Under the pieces are notes generated by a model. The model did not search any database, was not told the origin of the DNA, and was given only the letters and a program-made list of their open reading frames with translations. Below are positions 8,285-15,440 of a stretch of DNA of 64,000 nucleotides, one piece after another. A program made the translations under genes and the position numbers. Each line of letters opens with the position of its first letter. Within the stretch, counting starts at the first letter, position 1. The stretch lies in assembly GCA_905197685.1 (NCBI GenBank), contig CAJJZS010000003.1, positions 124,001-188,000 of the forward strand, read 5' to 3'. Source of the stretch: an uncultured Oscillospiraceae bacterium (GTDB taxonomy: Bacteria > Bacillota > Clostridia > Oscillospirales > Ruminococcaceae).

Positions 8285-8857
8285 TTTCTTCAAAACCTTA
8301 TGCTCGAACGGGAGACCGGCGAGGGTGCTCACCATCCGGCACATCCTGCGCACCGCCTCGGCGACGATACCGTGCCTGTCCACGAGCATCACGGACTTCT
8401 GCAAGCCCTGCGCCTGCACGATGGCCTCGGACTGCGGAACCTTGACGACGTTCTTCGCCCACGGTTTTTTACCTAACCACTCCATGAACGACGTGCACAT
8501 GCGAAAACGGTTCGTCCCGTTCACCACAATCACGATAGGGGCCTTCGTGTTCTTCGCCACGATGGACACCGTCCGCGTGAACGGTTCGATGTCGTTCGGG
8601 GTGGGGCGCACCGGAACGACCACCACGTCGGCGCCCTTCACGATGTCCGTCAGGTTGTCGGTCAGCACGCCCGGCGTATCCACCACGGCGACCTCCGCGT
8701 CGTCGACCTTCTTCGAGCGGGGCGAATCCGAATACTGCCCGTCCAGCGAATAGAGGGACGTGCGCAGCCCCTGGCGCACATAGCTCTCGTATAACTCGGC
8801 GGCGATGACGGACTTGCCCGTGCCGCCCTTCTCGCAGACAACTGCGATTGTCTTCAT
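8282..8857 (-). CDS. parA: ParA-type partition ATPase
   Basis: The 191-residue protein has a deviant Walker A motif CEKGGTGKS (residues 8-16, signature Lys10 and Lys15) and a switch motif VVDTPG (58-63). These mark the short ParA/Soj-MinD family found on plasmids and integrative elements. It would use ATP-dependent binding to nucleoid DNA to distribute element copies, working with the RHH protein encoded 49 bases downstream. The start is ATG 8857, with AGGAGGTAATC just before it; the longer upstream frame lacks a ribosome site. There is no N-terminal DNA-binding domain, as is usual for the type Ib ParAs that rely on an RHH partner. Confidence 0.9.
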   Translation of the reverse strand: MKTIAVVCEKGGTGKSVIAAELYESYVRQGLRTSLYSLDGQYSDSPRSKKVDDAEVAVVDTPGVLTDNLTDIVKGADVVVVPVRPTPNDIEPFTRTVSIVAKNTKAPIVIVVNGTNRFRMCTSFMEWLGKKPWAKNVVKVPQSEAIVQAQGLQKSVMLVDRHGIVAEAVRRMCRMVSTLAGLPFEHKVLKK

Positions 8858-8888
8858 AATGATTACCTCCTGTCTATATATCGAATAT

Positions 8889-8943
8889 ATATCCAATAGA
8901 TACTCAGTATCTAAATTATAGATATTTTTTAGCTATTTGTCAA
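8889..8943 (-). promoter_or_regulatory. parA promoter with overlapping operator, copy 2
   Basis: On the minus strand a consensus TTGACA (8943-8938) and TATAAT (8920-8915) are 17 bases apart. Immediately downstream, over the expected transcription start, is the perfect dyad TAGATACTCAGTATCTA (8897-8913), inside the 26-base repeat shared with 8249-8274. Its position predicts autorepression by the RHH protein. Confidence 0.8.
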
Positions 8944-8964
8944 TATCGTCTTGACAAACTGCGA

Positions 8965-9193
8965 TGGTCACGAATGACCATTTATTGACCCTGAAATGGT
9001 CAAAAACTGGCCATTTTTTGCCCACCGCTGGCCACTTGAACGAAACCCAAATCGGCTAAAAAATTACTTCCGCTCGAAAATGAGCAGAAGTCAATTTTCA
9101 TGAATTTTCACGCTCGGACTGCTGGCCATTTCGTGGCCGATTTTTGGTCATTTCAAGCCCACCAATGACCATTTTTCGAACCGCTTGTGACCA
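8965..9193. repeat. Cluster of TGGTCA/TGGCCA motifs in the parA-relaxase gap
   Basis: The 340-base gap between parA and the relaxase gene holds no gene. It contains nine hexamers of type TGRYCA: TGGTCA at 8965, 8997 and 9145; TGACCA at 8975, 9166 and 9188; TGGCCA at 9008, 9029 and 9123. Several are flanked by ATTT or AAAT. They may be protein-binding sites for partition or replication control. Confidence 0.6.
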
Positions 9194-9197
9194 GTTG

Positions 9198-9232
9198 AGA
9201 AAAGGCGGCTCCCGAGACGGGAACCGCCTTCC
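9198..9232 (-). terminator. Terminator of the relaxase operon
   Basis: On the minus strand a 13-bp stem (9230-9218 with 9214-9202, one mismatch) with a 3-base loop is followed by TTTT. It begins only 6 bases after the relaxase stop. Confidence 0.8.
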
Positions 9233-9237
9233 CAAAC

Positions 9238-10776
9238 CTACCAATCGCCCAGCGACTTGTCGTCGTCGGAACGTCCGTAGCCCTCCGTGATTCGCTTGAG
9301 GCTTTCCGGCAGCTCATGCGGCTTGTAGCCAATCTCGCCGCGCTTGAGCTCGTTCTTGAGCGCCTTCTCGGCGTCCCACATCGCCTTGCGCCGCTCATAG
9401 AGCTTGCGCTCGGCCTCCTCGCGCTTGGCCTGCATCATCTGCTGGAACATCATGGCGTACATGTCCGCCATCATGCGAGCCATAGGGCTCTGCGACTTGC
9501 GGTTCACGGCTCGGAATATCGCCATGCCGACTGCGAAGTCCTTGCGCTGCTGCTTCACGGCGTCCAGCTCGGCCTTGGTCCGATGGAACTCCTCGCGAGC
9601 CCTCGCCACCTCGGCATGCAGCTCAAGCCATGCGTCATGCGGGTCGGCCTGCACGCTCACGAACCGATGGTACGTGTCGTCCATGTAGCTCTGACCCTTG
9701 CCCTCGCAGTGACGCACATAGGCGCGTCGCAAATCGCCCGCCATATCCGAAACGTCGTCGGCGCTCGGCTCGTACACGTGGAAATCCTCTTGCGGCGTAT
9801 CGGGCTCGGGTACCGCGGGAATCGGTTCGGGTTCCGGCGACTGGTGCGTCTGAACGTCCTGCGGAACATCCTCAGGCACGGCAGCTACCACCTCTGGCTC
9901 CGTAGGCGCCTTCTGGGCTTGCTCCTCGGCTTGCGCTTGCTTCTCTTCGAAATAGGCCTCGATGCCATCCTTCGTGAAGTCGTCGCACAGATTCGACGCG
10001 CGACGCTTGCGCGAACGACGCTTCGGACCACAGACGTCAATCGTGCGATACGACCATCCAGTCGTGACCTCGCCGGTCTTCTTATTGACCTTGCTCGTCT
10101 CGTTCAGCGCGACGCCCGCATACTCAAGGTTCCGCTTGAAGGATTCCATCGACGACGAGATGTCACGCGCATTCGCGATTTTATCTCCAAGATGACGGTC
10201 GAACGAATCCACGGGGAACGACATGCGCCGTTCCGACCACGTCTCTTTCACCTCGGTTTTCGATTTCGCAGGCCCGAGCACTTCGAAGTTGTACGCAAGG
10301 CTCAGCTCGTCGTTCACGGCTCGCACGCGGGGAGAGTACAAGCTCGTGTCGCCTTTGTTAATCGCAAGCCCCGTGCGCACATCATGGTTCGCGATGGTCA
10401 CATGCGCATGCACGCATTCGCCCTCGCCATCCGTGTGCATCGTGACCCAGCACGGGGAATCAGGTGCGAGCTCATGACTGAGCAAATAGGAATACTCCAT
10501 GGCTCGCTGCACATCGTCCGGCTCGTTCGGATTGAGCTCATCCGGCGACCACGAGATGCGCAACTCGAATCCCTCGTTGACGGCATTCGGGTGGCGATAC
10601 TTATTGCACTCGCAATAGGTGATAAAGTCAGCACGAGACGGCATGTCGCCGAACTCGGAAACGATACGGTTCGTGCCGTTCGCGATGTGCTCGCGTCGCT
10701 TGTCGCCTTCGCCGTATTCGGTGTACGACATACGACCTCGCACGTTCGTCAACGGTTGCACATTAGTCGTCGACAT
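9238..10776 (-). CDS. mobA: MOBP-type relaxase (MobA/MobL-like)
   Basis: The 512-residue protein has the relaxase metal-binding signature HTDGEGECVHAHVTIAN (His114, His123, His125, Asn130) and an N-terminal tyrosine (Tyr18 or Tyr21) that would nick one strand at oriT. After the ~230-residue relaxase domain comes a proline/glutamate-rich linker (about 285-345) and a long helical, probably coiled-coil C-terminus. The start ATG 10776 is preceded by GAGGGGGTG and overlaps the end of mobC by 14 bases, so the two are translationally coupled. A strong terminator follows. With no coupling protein or T4SS in the element, transfer would need a co-resident conjugative element. Confidence 0.9.
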   Translation of the reverse strand: MSTTNVQPLTNVRGRMSYTEYGEGDKRREHIANGTNRIVSEFGDMPSRADFITYCECNKYRHPNAVNEGFELRISWSPDELNPNEPDDVQRAMEYSYLLSHELAPDSPCWVTMHTDGEGECVHAHVTIANHDVRTGLAINKGDTSLYSPRVRAVNDELSLAYNFEVLGPAKSKTEVKETWSERRMSFPVDSFDRHLGDKIANARDISSSMESFKRNLEYAGVALNETSKVNKKTGEVTTGWSYRTIDVCGPKRRSRKRRASNLCDDFTKDGIEAYFEEKQAQAEEQAQKAPTEPEVVAAVPEDVPQDVQTHQSPEPEPIPAVPEPDTPQEDFHVYEPSADDVSDMAGDLRRAYVRHCEGKGQSYMDDTYHRFVSVQADPHDAWLELHAEVARAREEFHRTKAELDAVKQQRKDFAVGMAIFRAVNRKSQSPMARMMADMYAMMFQQMMQAKREEAERKLYERRKAMWDAEKALKNELKRGEIGYKPHELPESLKRITEGYGRSDDDKSLGDW

Positions 10777-11272
10777 CAAGCATCACCCCCTCAAGATGAA
10801 TATCATCGAGATGCAAATCATCGACCATCGACAACGCATCACGCGGCTGCATTTCCTCACGCAAATCGTCCATGGTCGCTCGCATCTTTTCGATGTTCGC
10901 CTTGCACTCATCGAGCATCGCAATGTCGTTTTTCAAACTGCGGTATTCCATCATCTGCGATACGGAATTCATGCGCCGCTTTGCAAGCTGAGAGTTCAGC
11001 ACGCGTGCCATCTGATTGACGTTCACACCGATGCGATTCAATTCCATCACGACGCTATCCAGCTGGGGCATTTCGACCCTCGTCGTTTCGGAAATATCTT
11101 GCTTATCATGCAACGCACCGCGAAGAAAATTCGAACGTGAACGCGAACCACGTTTCGCATCCAGCAGTGTCAATTCTTCTTCGTTCATGCGTACCTGAAC
11201 GACCGTTTCGCGACGGTCTTTTTTATAGTGCTGCCGCGTCGCTTTCGCACTTCTTTTTTCCATCGTATCCAC
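10763..11272 (-). CDS. mobC: MobC-like relaxosome accessory protein
   Basis: The 169-residue basic protein contains an RHH-like N-terminal part (ETVVQVRMNEEELTLLDAK, about 22-40) and the family hallmark MELNRIGVNVNQMARVLN (about 76-93). MobC proteins bind oriT and help the relaxase open it. A helical acidic C-terminus follows. The GTG at 11272 is preferred over the ATG at 11263 because AAAGGAGGTG lies about 8 to 10 bases before it. The next gene, the relaxase, overlaps its end. A hairpin-rich noncoding stretch directly upstream is the likely oriT. Confidence 0.85.
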   Translation of the reverse strand: MDTMEKRSAKATRQHYKKDRRETVVQVRMNEEELTLLDAKRGSRSRSNFLRGALHDKQDISETTRVEMPQLDSVVMELNRIGVNVNQMARVLNSQLAKRRMNSVSQMMEYRSLKNDIAMLDECKANIEKMRATMDDLREEMQPRDALSMVDDLHLDDIHLEGVMLDVDD

Positions 11273-11300
11273 TGCGTGAACACCTCCTTTGCTAATCCAC

Positions 11301-11508
11301 GAACTGCCACTTGCAGTGGACAGTTCAAAAAACTTCGTTTTCTTAAATTTGCTGCAAAGGGGGCTGGAGCAAGCAATGACTTCATATAGACAAAAATGCG
11401 CATGCGCGATTTTTGCTATATTTCGTCAGCTTGCGAGGGGGCTGCTTCGCGCCCCCTTCGAACCCCCGTTTTGTCCCTTATGATTCAGCATGTTCTGTCG
11501 GACAGAAC
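11301..11508. other. Candidate oriT region with stacked inverted repeats
   Basis: The gap between mobC and the 11567 gene contains four inverted repeats. They are GAACTGCCAC paired with GTGGACAGTTC (11301-11326), an AAAAAT/ATTTTT-bounded GCGCATGCGC palindrome near 11394-11416, a GGGGGC/GCCCCC stem near 11438-11456, and GTTCTGTCGGACAGAAC (11492-11508). Position directly upstream of mobC-mobA is where MOBP oriT sites normally lie. No nic site can be assigned by eye. Confidence 0.55.
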
Positions 11509-11524
11509 CACGCGACCGCATGTC

Positions 11525-11550
11525 GGACACGGGGACGACTCCCCATGTCC
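11525..11550 (-). terminator. GC-rich hairpin downstream of the 11567 gene
   Basis: GGACACGGGG (11525-11534) pairs with CCCCATGTCC (11541-11550), nine of ten bases matching, loop of six. It begins 16 bases after the stop of the small minus-strand gene. No T-run follows, so termination is uncertain. Confidence 0.4.
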
Positions 11551-11566
11551 GCTCATGGTTCGCGTT

Positions 11567-11908
11567 TTAATCAAAGGGACGGTGCGCAGGGGAGGCATCC
11601 TGTGCACCTTGGGAACCCTGATAGCCGTCCGACGACTCGGCTGCATTCACGGGTTCGCGCACGACTGCGGTCTGCGTGGCGGAAGTGTTCGCTCCGGTGT
11701 CTGCTTGCCCGGTGCTTTTGCGCAACGTCTTGACGAACGCAAGCACCTCATCGGCAGAACCCATGTTCTTCACTTCCGGGAACACGGTCACGAGTGCATC
11801 GGCATACGCCTTCACCTTCGCAGCCTGCTTTTCACGACGCAACTTCTTAGCTTGAGCCTCGAGTTCGCGTGCCTTCTTATCAATATCATCAAATCGCTTA
11901 GTAGCCAT
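11567..11908 (-). CDS. Small coiled-coil protein of unknown function
   Basis: The 113-residue product starts with a highly charged, lysine/alanine-rich helix (ATKRFDDIDKKARELEAQAK and on, residues 2-40) that should form a coiled coil. A short folded stretch (about 41-68, DALVTVFPEVKNMGSADEVL) and a low-complexity Ser/Gln/Ala tail follow. I do not recognise the family. Its place between the primase and mob genes suggests a replication or mobilisation accessory. ATG 11908 is chosen because AAGGAG is 9 bases away; the TTG two codons upstream is too close. The 112-base gap to the primase gene holds two inverted repeats (ATGAGCTCTTAGCTCAT, and a GTGGTG...CACCAC stem). Confidence 0.6.
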   Translation of the reverse strand: MATKRFDDIDKKARELEAQAKKLRREKQAAKVKAYADALVTVFPEVKNMGSADEVLAFVKTLRKSTGQADTGANTSATQTAVVREPVNAAESSDGYQGSQGAQDASPAHRPFD

Positions 11909-12021
11909 TTTCAATCACTCCTTATCGTTCATGAGCTCTTAGCTCATATCTCTTATTCGTCGTCATGAGCTCCGACGTGGTGGCGGCGAAGACCGTCACC
12001 ACATCGGACGTCATGTTCCAC

Positions 12022-13863
12022 TTATTCGTTACCATCCGGCGTCACACCGGTGCCCGATGCCGCATTCGCCGCGAGGGCAGCGGCGACGCTCGGGTCGCGG
12101 ACCAGTCCGCGATAACGCGGCTTCGGGTCGACCGTCGCCAACTTCGCAGGGTCTTGGCCCTTATACGTCTTGTTCATCCAAGACTTGACGTCGTATTCGA
12201 TAATCAGCATCTCAGGCTTATCCATACGATTGCCCGGCCTCATTGCGTTATCAGTCACCGACCACTCGGGAAAATCCGCGAGAACGCTCTCAACTCGACT
12301 CTTAAACGTCTTCAATCCCTCGGGACGGCTCTGCTTGTATGAGCGTTCCATCCAGCATGTATAAAGGTCATGCAAGAATCCCCAGGGGAGCAAATCCCAT
12401 ACGCACTCAGACAAGAACGTCTCACAGAACTCGCGAACCGGGTCATTGAACACGCGATACTGATTCAACATATCGACGCACACATCAGGAACGCTCAGCT
12501 CGTAATAGTTCGTGTCGTGCAAGAGATGGAACAGCACGTACTCGAGAACATCCTGACGATACAGATAATCGCTCTTGATGTATTTGCGCTCACAACCCTC
12601 AAATCGCTTCTCGAATGGCACGACCAGAAGACGACGGTACATGGATTCCGAACGGTCTTTCAGGCGCGGCAATTCGTTCACGCACTGCACCATGAACCCA
12701 CGGAACACCATCGTACGCGGGTCTTTGAACTTGCGATTGAGCAAGAACGGGTCGCCCGTGATAATCGACTTGAGAACGGCCGCATCGTCCACATACGTGC
12801 CCGTGTCGTTCTCATCGGTGATAACGGCAGACACGCGCATGAGCGGCTCCAACATGAAATCCTTGCTGAACATCTTCAACGGAATGGACGCCCACGCTCC
12901 CGCACCGCAAAGATTGCGCATCAGAGTGCACAACGTCCCCTTGCCGTTGTTTCCGAGCGTCGAATAGAACCACACCGTCTTGTTCCAAGGAACATTCGTG
13001 CGAATCATGGCGCCCATAATCTCCCAGAGAAGATTGACCACCCCAGGTTCATCCGACAGCTCGTTCATCCACGAGACCACGTCCCAATCGGTACCGTCGT
13101 CATCGTTGCTAATCACAGGATTCGCCGCGTTTTCAACGTAGTTCACACGGCACTTGTTCGTAAACACGAACTCAGGGCTGAAATCCATCAGAACCTTGTT
13201 CTTGTAATCATAGATTCCGTTGTTCACAGCCACATAGTCGGGATTGTCCGTGCACGTGACGCGTTCGCATTCCCCGCGAAGTGCGTACATGACCTCGTAA
13301 GCGTCACGGCTCGTTATCGTGCGATGATACTGTCGCACCAATGTTTCGAACGCATCCTGCGACGTATCATACGTGCCACGCTTCGCGCCCTCGCGCTGAT
13401 AGATTCCGATATCGTAATTGCCTTCATCGTCTTTGCCGGTCCAGCAAATACTCACCGCGTGATGCAGTTCCTTGATAACGCGGGCAATCTGCCAAGGCGT
13501 GAGCGTGCGCAACTTGCGGATACGCTCGCCGGCAGGTTTCTGGTCCGGATACGCTTCCTTAATCGGAGCGCCCGGCGGAGCACTCGGGTCGCGCGGGCCC
13601 AGATTGTACGATTCGATAGCGCTGTTCGTCGCCTGCAAAAGCTGCGACTCCACTTCGGCAGGGGACGGCGGCATATCCAAATCGAGACCGAGCAGATAGT
13701 TATCCGTGACGGACTTCAACAGCCCGTTATAGGTCAAATCTTCAAAATCTTCTTGAATATCAAGAGATACTGTGCTATCATTATCGTATTGATTATGGCA
13801 AGCATCGCTTGTATGAGCCGTCCCATTTGTCGCGAGTGGGGCGGTTTTCTTTTTATCCGGCAT
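12022..13863 (-). CDS. Phage/plasmid D5/P4-type primase-helicase (SF3 helicase)
   Basis: The 613-residue protein has a C-terminal SF3 AAA+ helicase: Walker A GNNGKGT (304-310), Walker B AVITDEND (346-353), and the FVQCVNELPRLKDRSESMYRRLLVVPF-type sensor/arginine region around 390-420, named here by its residues only. The D5_N-like part lies around 200-300. Such proteins start replication of phages, satellites and plasmids by melting an origin. No zinc-binding or DUF3854-type primase core is evident in the N-terminal 120 residues, so a separate host primase may be needed. ATG 13863 sits behind AGGAGGAGGTG, which is formed by the last codons of the upstream gene, so the two are coupled. Confidence 0.88.
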   Translation of the reverse strand: MPDKKKTAPLATNGTAHTSDACHNQYDNDSTVSLDIQEDFEDLTYNGLLKSVTDNYLLGLDLDMPPSPAEVESQLLQATNSAIESYNLGPRDPSAPPGAPIKEAYPDQKPAGERIRKLRTLTPWQIARVIKELHHAVSICWTGKDDEGNYDIGIYQREGAKRGTYDTSQDAFETLVRQYHRTITSRDAYEVMYALRGECERVTCTDNPDYVAVNNGIYDYKNKVLMDFSPEFVFTNKCRVNYVENAANPVISNDDDGTDWDVVSWMNELSDEPGVVNLLWEIMGAMIRTNVPWNKTVWFYSTLGNNGKGTLCTLMRNLCGAGAWASIPLKMFSKDFMLEPLMRVSAVITDENDTGTYVDDAAVLKSIITGDPFLLNRKFKDPRTMVFRGFMVQCVNELPRLKDRSESMYRRLLVVPFEKRFEGCERKYIKSDYLYRQDVLEYVLFHLLHDTNYYELSVPDVCVDMLNQYRVFNDPVREFCETFLSECVWDLLPWGFLHDLYTCWMERSYKQSRPEGLKTFKSRVESVLADFPEWSVTDNAMRPGNRMDKPEMLIIEYDVKSWMNKTYKGQDPAKLATVDPKPRYRGLVRDPSVAAALAANAASGTGVTPDGNE

Positions 13864-13867
13864 ACGC

Positions 13868-14185
13868 TTACACCTCCTCCTCGTCGTCATCATCGTCATC
13901 GTCGAAATCCGACGACACGTTATGCGTCATCAGGTAACGCTCGAACGATTCGCGGTGAATCTTGCGACGGCGCTTTCCGCCGGCAGTCGTCGTGAAATCG
14001 CAATCCGGCTCATTCATGAGCGACATCACGCGGCCGATACCGATATCGAACAGAGTCGACGCCTCATTCGCCGTCAGGAACGGCTTGATGCGTAACACGT
14101 TCAGGTAAGACGCGTATTCGTCCATCGTCAGCTCGTTGCCTCCGATGATTTGCTTCTTGAATCCCATGTTCGGGTTTACTGTCAT
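13868..14185 (-). CDS. Xis-like small DNA-binding protein with acidic tail
   Basis: The 105-residue product contains a winged-helix region (residues 35-86: PFLTANEASTLFDIGIGRV, then a GGKRRRKIHRESFERYL wing/helix). This closely follows the layout of Tn916-type excisionases (LT-EAS--FGIG ... GGK-LIKR--FE-YL). It may control the direction of integrase action, or act as a replication/regulatory protein. The C-terminus is a run of Asp and Glu (94-104). ATG 14185 is chosen because AAGGAGG lies 7 bases upstream. It is the first gene of the element's leading operon, behind a structured leader and an attenuator-like terminator. It ends 4 bases before the primase start. Confidence 0.7.
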   Translation of the reverse strand: MTVNPNMGFKKQIIGGNELTMDEYASYLNVLRIKPFLTANEASTLFDIGIGRVMSLMNEPDCDFTTTAGGKRRRKIHRESFERYLMTHNVSSDFDDDDDDDEEEV

Positions 14186-14224
14186 AAGAAATTCCTCCTT
14201 TTCATCCGTCAAAATATCCGTAAA

Positions 14225-14446
14225 CGCAAAAAAGCGGCGAACCAGTCACAGCTGTAAAGCTGAAAACTGATTCGCCGCTCGTCACTTCTGTGCGATTCAC
14301 CGTCGAAGACGGCTTAGATGCTGTTCCCATCCCGCACGGGCTTATCAGACCCGGACAGTCTCGAAGGGCGGTGCCCTCCATCGGTTTCCTCGCGAGCTTT
14401 CGCTCGGTCATCGGCAGTCATGTCGCGAAAACAAATATCTTCAATT
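14225..14446 (-). ncRNA. Structured RNA leader ending in an intrinsic terminator
   Basis: Transcription from the promoter at 14454-14482 would give about 220 bases of strongly structured RNA before the Xis-like gene. Local hairpins on the minus strand include GAGCGAAAGCTC (GNRA-type loop, near 14404-14393), AGGGCACCGCCCT near 14376-14364, a larger CTGTCC/GGAACAG-closed domain near 14358-14319 and CCGTCTTCGACGG near 14313-14301. It ends with a long stem (AGCGGCGAATCAG with CTGGTTCGCCGCT, 14279-14232) followed by six Ts, a clear terminator. It could be a stand-alone ncRNA, a copy-number control RNA or an attenuating leader. I cannot name its family. Confidence 0.65.
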
Positions 14447-14453
14447 TACCATC

Positions 14454-14482
14454 ATTATATAATAGATATTCATGCTTTTCAA
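14454..14482 (-). promoter_or_regulatory. Promoter of the leader RNA / Xis-primase operon
   Basis: On the minus strand TTGAAA (14482-14477) and TATAAT (14459-14454) are exactly 17 bases apart. Confidence 0.8.
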
Positions 14483-14603
14483 TACTTATTTTCGCATCGC
14501 CGCAGGTCGGAGCCCCGTTTTGACCCTATTTCTCCTCATTTATGAGCGGAAATACACCCAAAAATATTTTCAAAACGGGTGCAAAACACACCGTGAATCG
14601 TGA

Positions 14604-15047
14604 TGGCACATAACCGTGGCACATAATGGCACATTTTTTATGTGCCAGCGAATTTCCCTAGATTCAGGGGGGTTCAGCCCGATTGCCGTTTTTCGTGGCA
14701 CAGGGCGTTTTTCTTTCTGTGCCAGTGTTTTTCCCTAGATTCAGGGTCGCGTGACGCGTTGGCACAGAAACACACGAAAATCCGAACCCTTATCCCTTAT
14801 ATAAAATAAATCAGCAGTACATGGAAAAGAAGGATATATATATATATAATATTTTTCCCTGCGTAACTTAAAACTTTATGTGTTTCTGTGCCAACAAGAG
14901 AAAAACCCTCATAAATCAAGGTTTTTATTTCTAATTCTGGCACATAACCGCAAAATGGTTTTGTGCCACGAAAATGTGCCATCGCCCGAAAAGCCCCTGA
15001 TTTCAGGGAAAAATGCTGGCACATAATCAAAATGAGTTTTTGTGCCA
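14604..15047. repeat. Iteron-type origin region: 13 TGGCACA motifs
   Basis: In 444 bases TGGCACA occurs 13 times. It is on the plus strand at 14604, 14617, 14627, 14696, 14760, 14938 and 15017, and inverted as TGTGCCA at 14641, 14718, 14887, 14962, 14975 and 15041. Many form inverted pairs, including a 16-bp perfect inverted repeat (14759-14774 with 14879-14894) flanking an AT-rich stretch (about 14795-14865). CCCTAGATTCAGGG occurs at 14656 and 14733, and a related CCCTGATTTCAGGG at 14995. The layout fits a replication origin with binding sites and an unwinding region. No gene is present from 14186 to the element end. Confidence 0.75.
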
Positions 15048-15247
15048 AAAACATCAAATCCACCCTCACCTCAATTTGACGGGGGCCCCTTGAAGGTTTT
15101 CGAGCGGTTTCGCGAGCGACACCCGAAGGAAAACCCACCAACATCCCGCCACTTTCCATGTACCCCGGTCGATAACCCCCCGACCGCATCGAGCGATAGC
15201 GAGATGCACACTTGGCCATCCCAAATCGCCTCACAACCTCACAGAAC

Positions 15248-15317
15248 GCGTTTTAAGGCGCGAAAAAGCCCGAAGGGTACACAAGTACCTCTTCGGGCTT
15301 AAAACCGCTTAAAACGC
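15248..15317 (-). terminator. Nested long hairpin near the element's right end
   Basis: Outer arms GCGTTTTAAG (15248-15257) and CTTAAAACGC (15308-15317) enclose a strong inner stem, AAGCCCGAAG (15266-15275) with CTTCGGGCTT (15291-15300). On the minus strand the inner stem is followed by TTTTT. It would block transcription coming from the right end into the origin region, and in the circular form it lies beyond the integrase gene. Confidence 0.7.
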
Positions 15318-15345
15318 AAAATAAAGCGTTCTGACGCATATAGCG

Positions 15346-15371
15346 AAAAGGGGAGCGCCTAGGCGTTCCCC
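15346..15371 (-). terminator. Native integrase terminator (used in the circular form)
   Basis: On the minus strand GGGGAACGCC and GGCGCTCCCC (15371-15350) form a stem followed by TTTT. The stop codon that ends the integrase frame in the circular form (15359-15361) lies in its loop, so this is where the integrase gene ends before integration. Confidence 0.75.
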
Positions 15372-15399
15372 AATCTATAGATAAGCGCGAACTCATTCT

Positions 15400-15440
15400 T
15401 GAAGAATAAGAGTTCGACGCTTCCGTTTTTGGTGGAGGTG
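15400..15440. other. attR junction
   Basis: Element half (AAGAGTTC) meets host half (CTTCCGTTTTTGG) at GACG 15416-15419. Joined element ends give attP GAGTTCGACGTCGAACTC, an 18-bp perfect palindrome. Joined host ends give attB with the imperfect dyad CCAAAGGGGAAG / CTTCCGTTTTTGG around ACG. Confidence 0.8.

Larger units (their letters stand above)
4063..15419. mobile_element. Integrated mobilizable element (integrative plasmid type), 11.35 kb
   Basis: The element is bounded by the two GACG copies at 4063-4066 and 15416-15419. It is clearly richer in G+C and in CG dinucleotides than both flanks. All nine complete genes run on the minus strand: Xis-like, primase-helicase, coiled-coil protein, MobC, relaxase, ParA, ribbon-helix-helix protein, methylase, serine integrase. 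There are no mating-pair or type IV coupling genes, so it would need a helper for transfer (an IME rather than an ICE). A replicative primase-helicase, an iteron region with an AT-rich stretch, and a ParA/RHH pair suggest that the excised circle can replicate and segregate. No resistance or other passenger gene is recognised. Confidence 0.88.

Noticed and set aside
9316..11019. Long plus-strand open frame opposite the relaxase and mobC
   Set aside because: Arg/His/Leu-rich shadow typical of a GC-rich opposite strand; the relaxase and MobC motifs on the minus strand explain the region.
14290..14545. Two plus-strand frames and a minus-strand frame over the leader RNA
   Set aside because: No ribosome sites and no protein motifs; the base pairing, promoter and terminator indicate a structured RNA instead.
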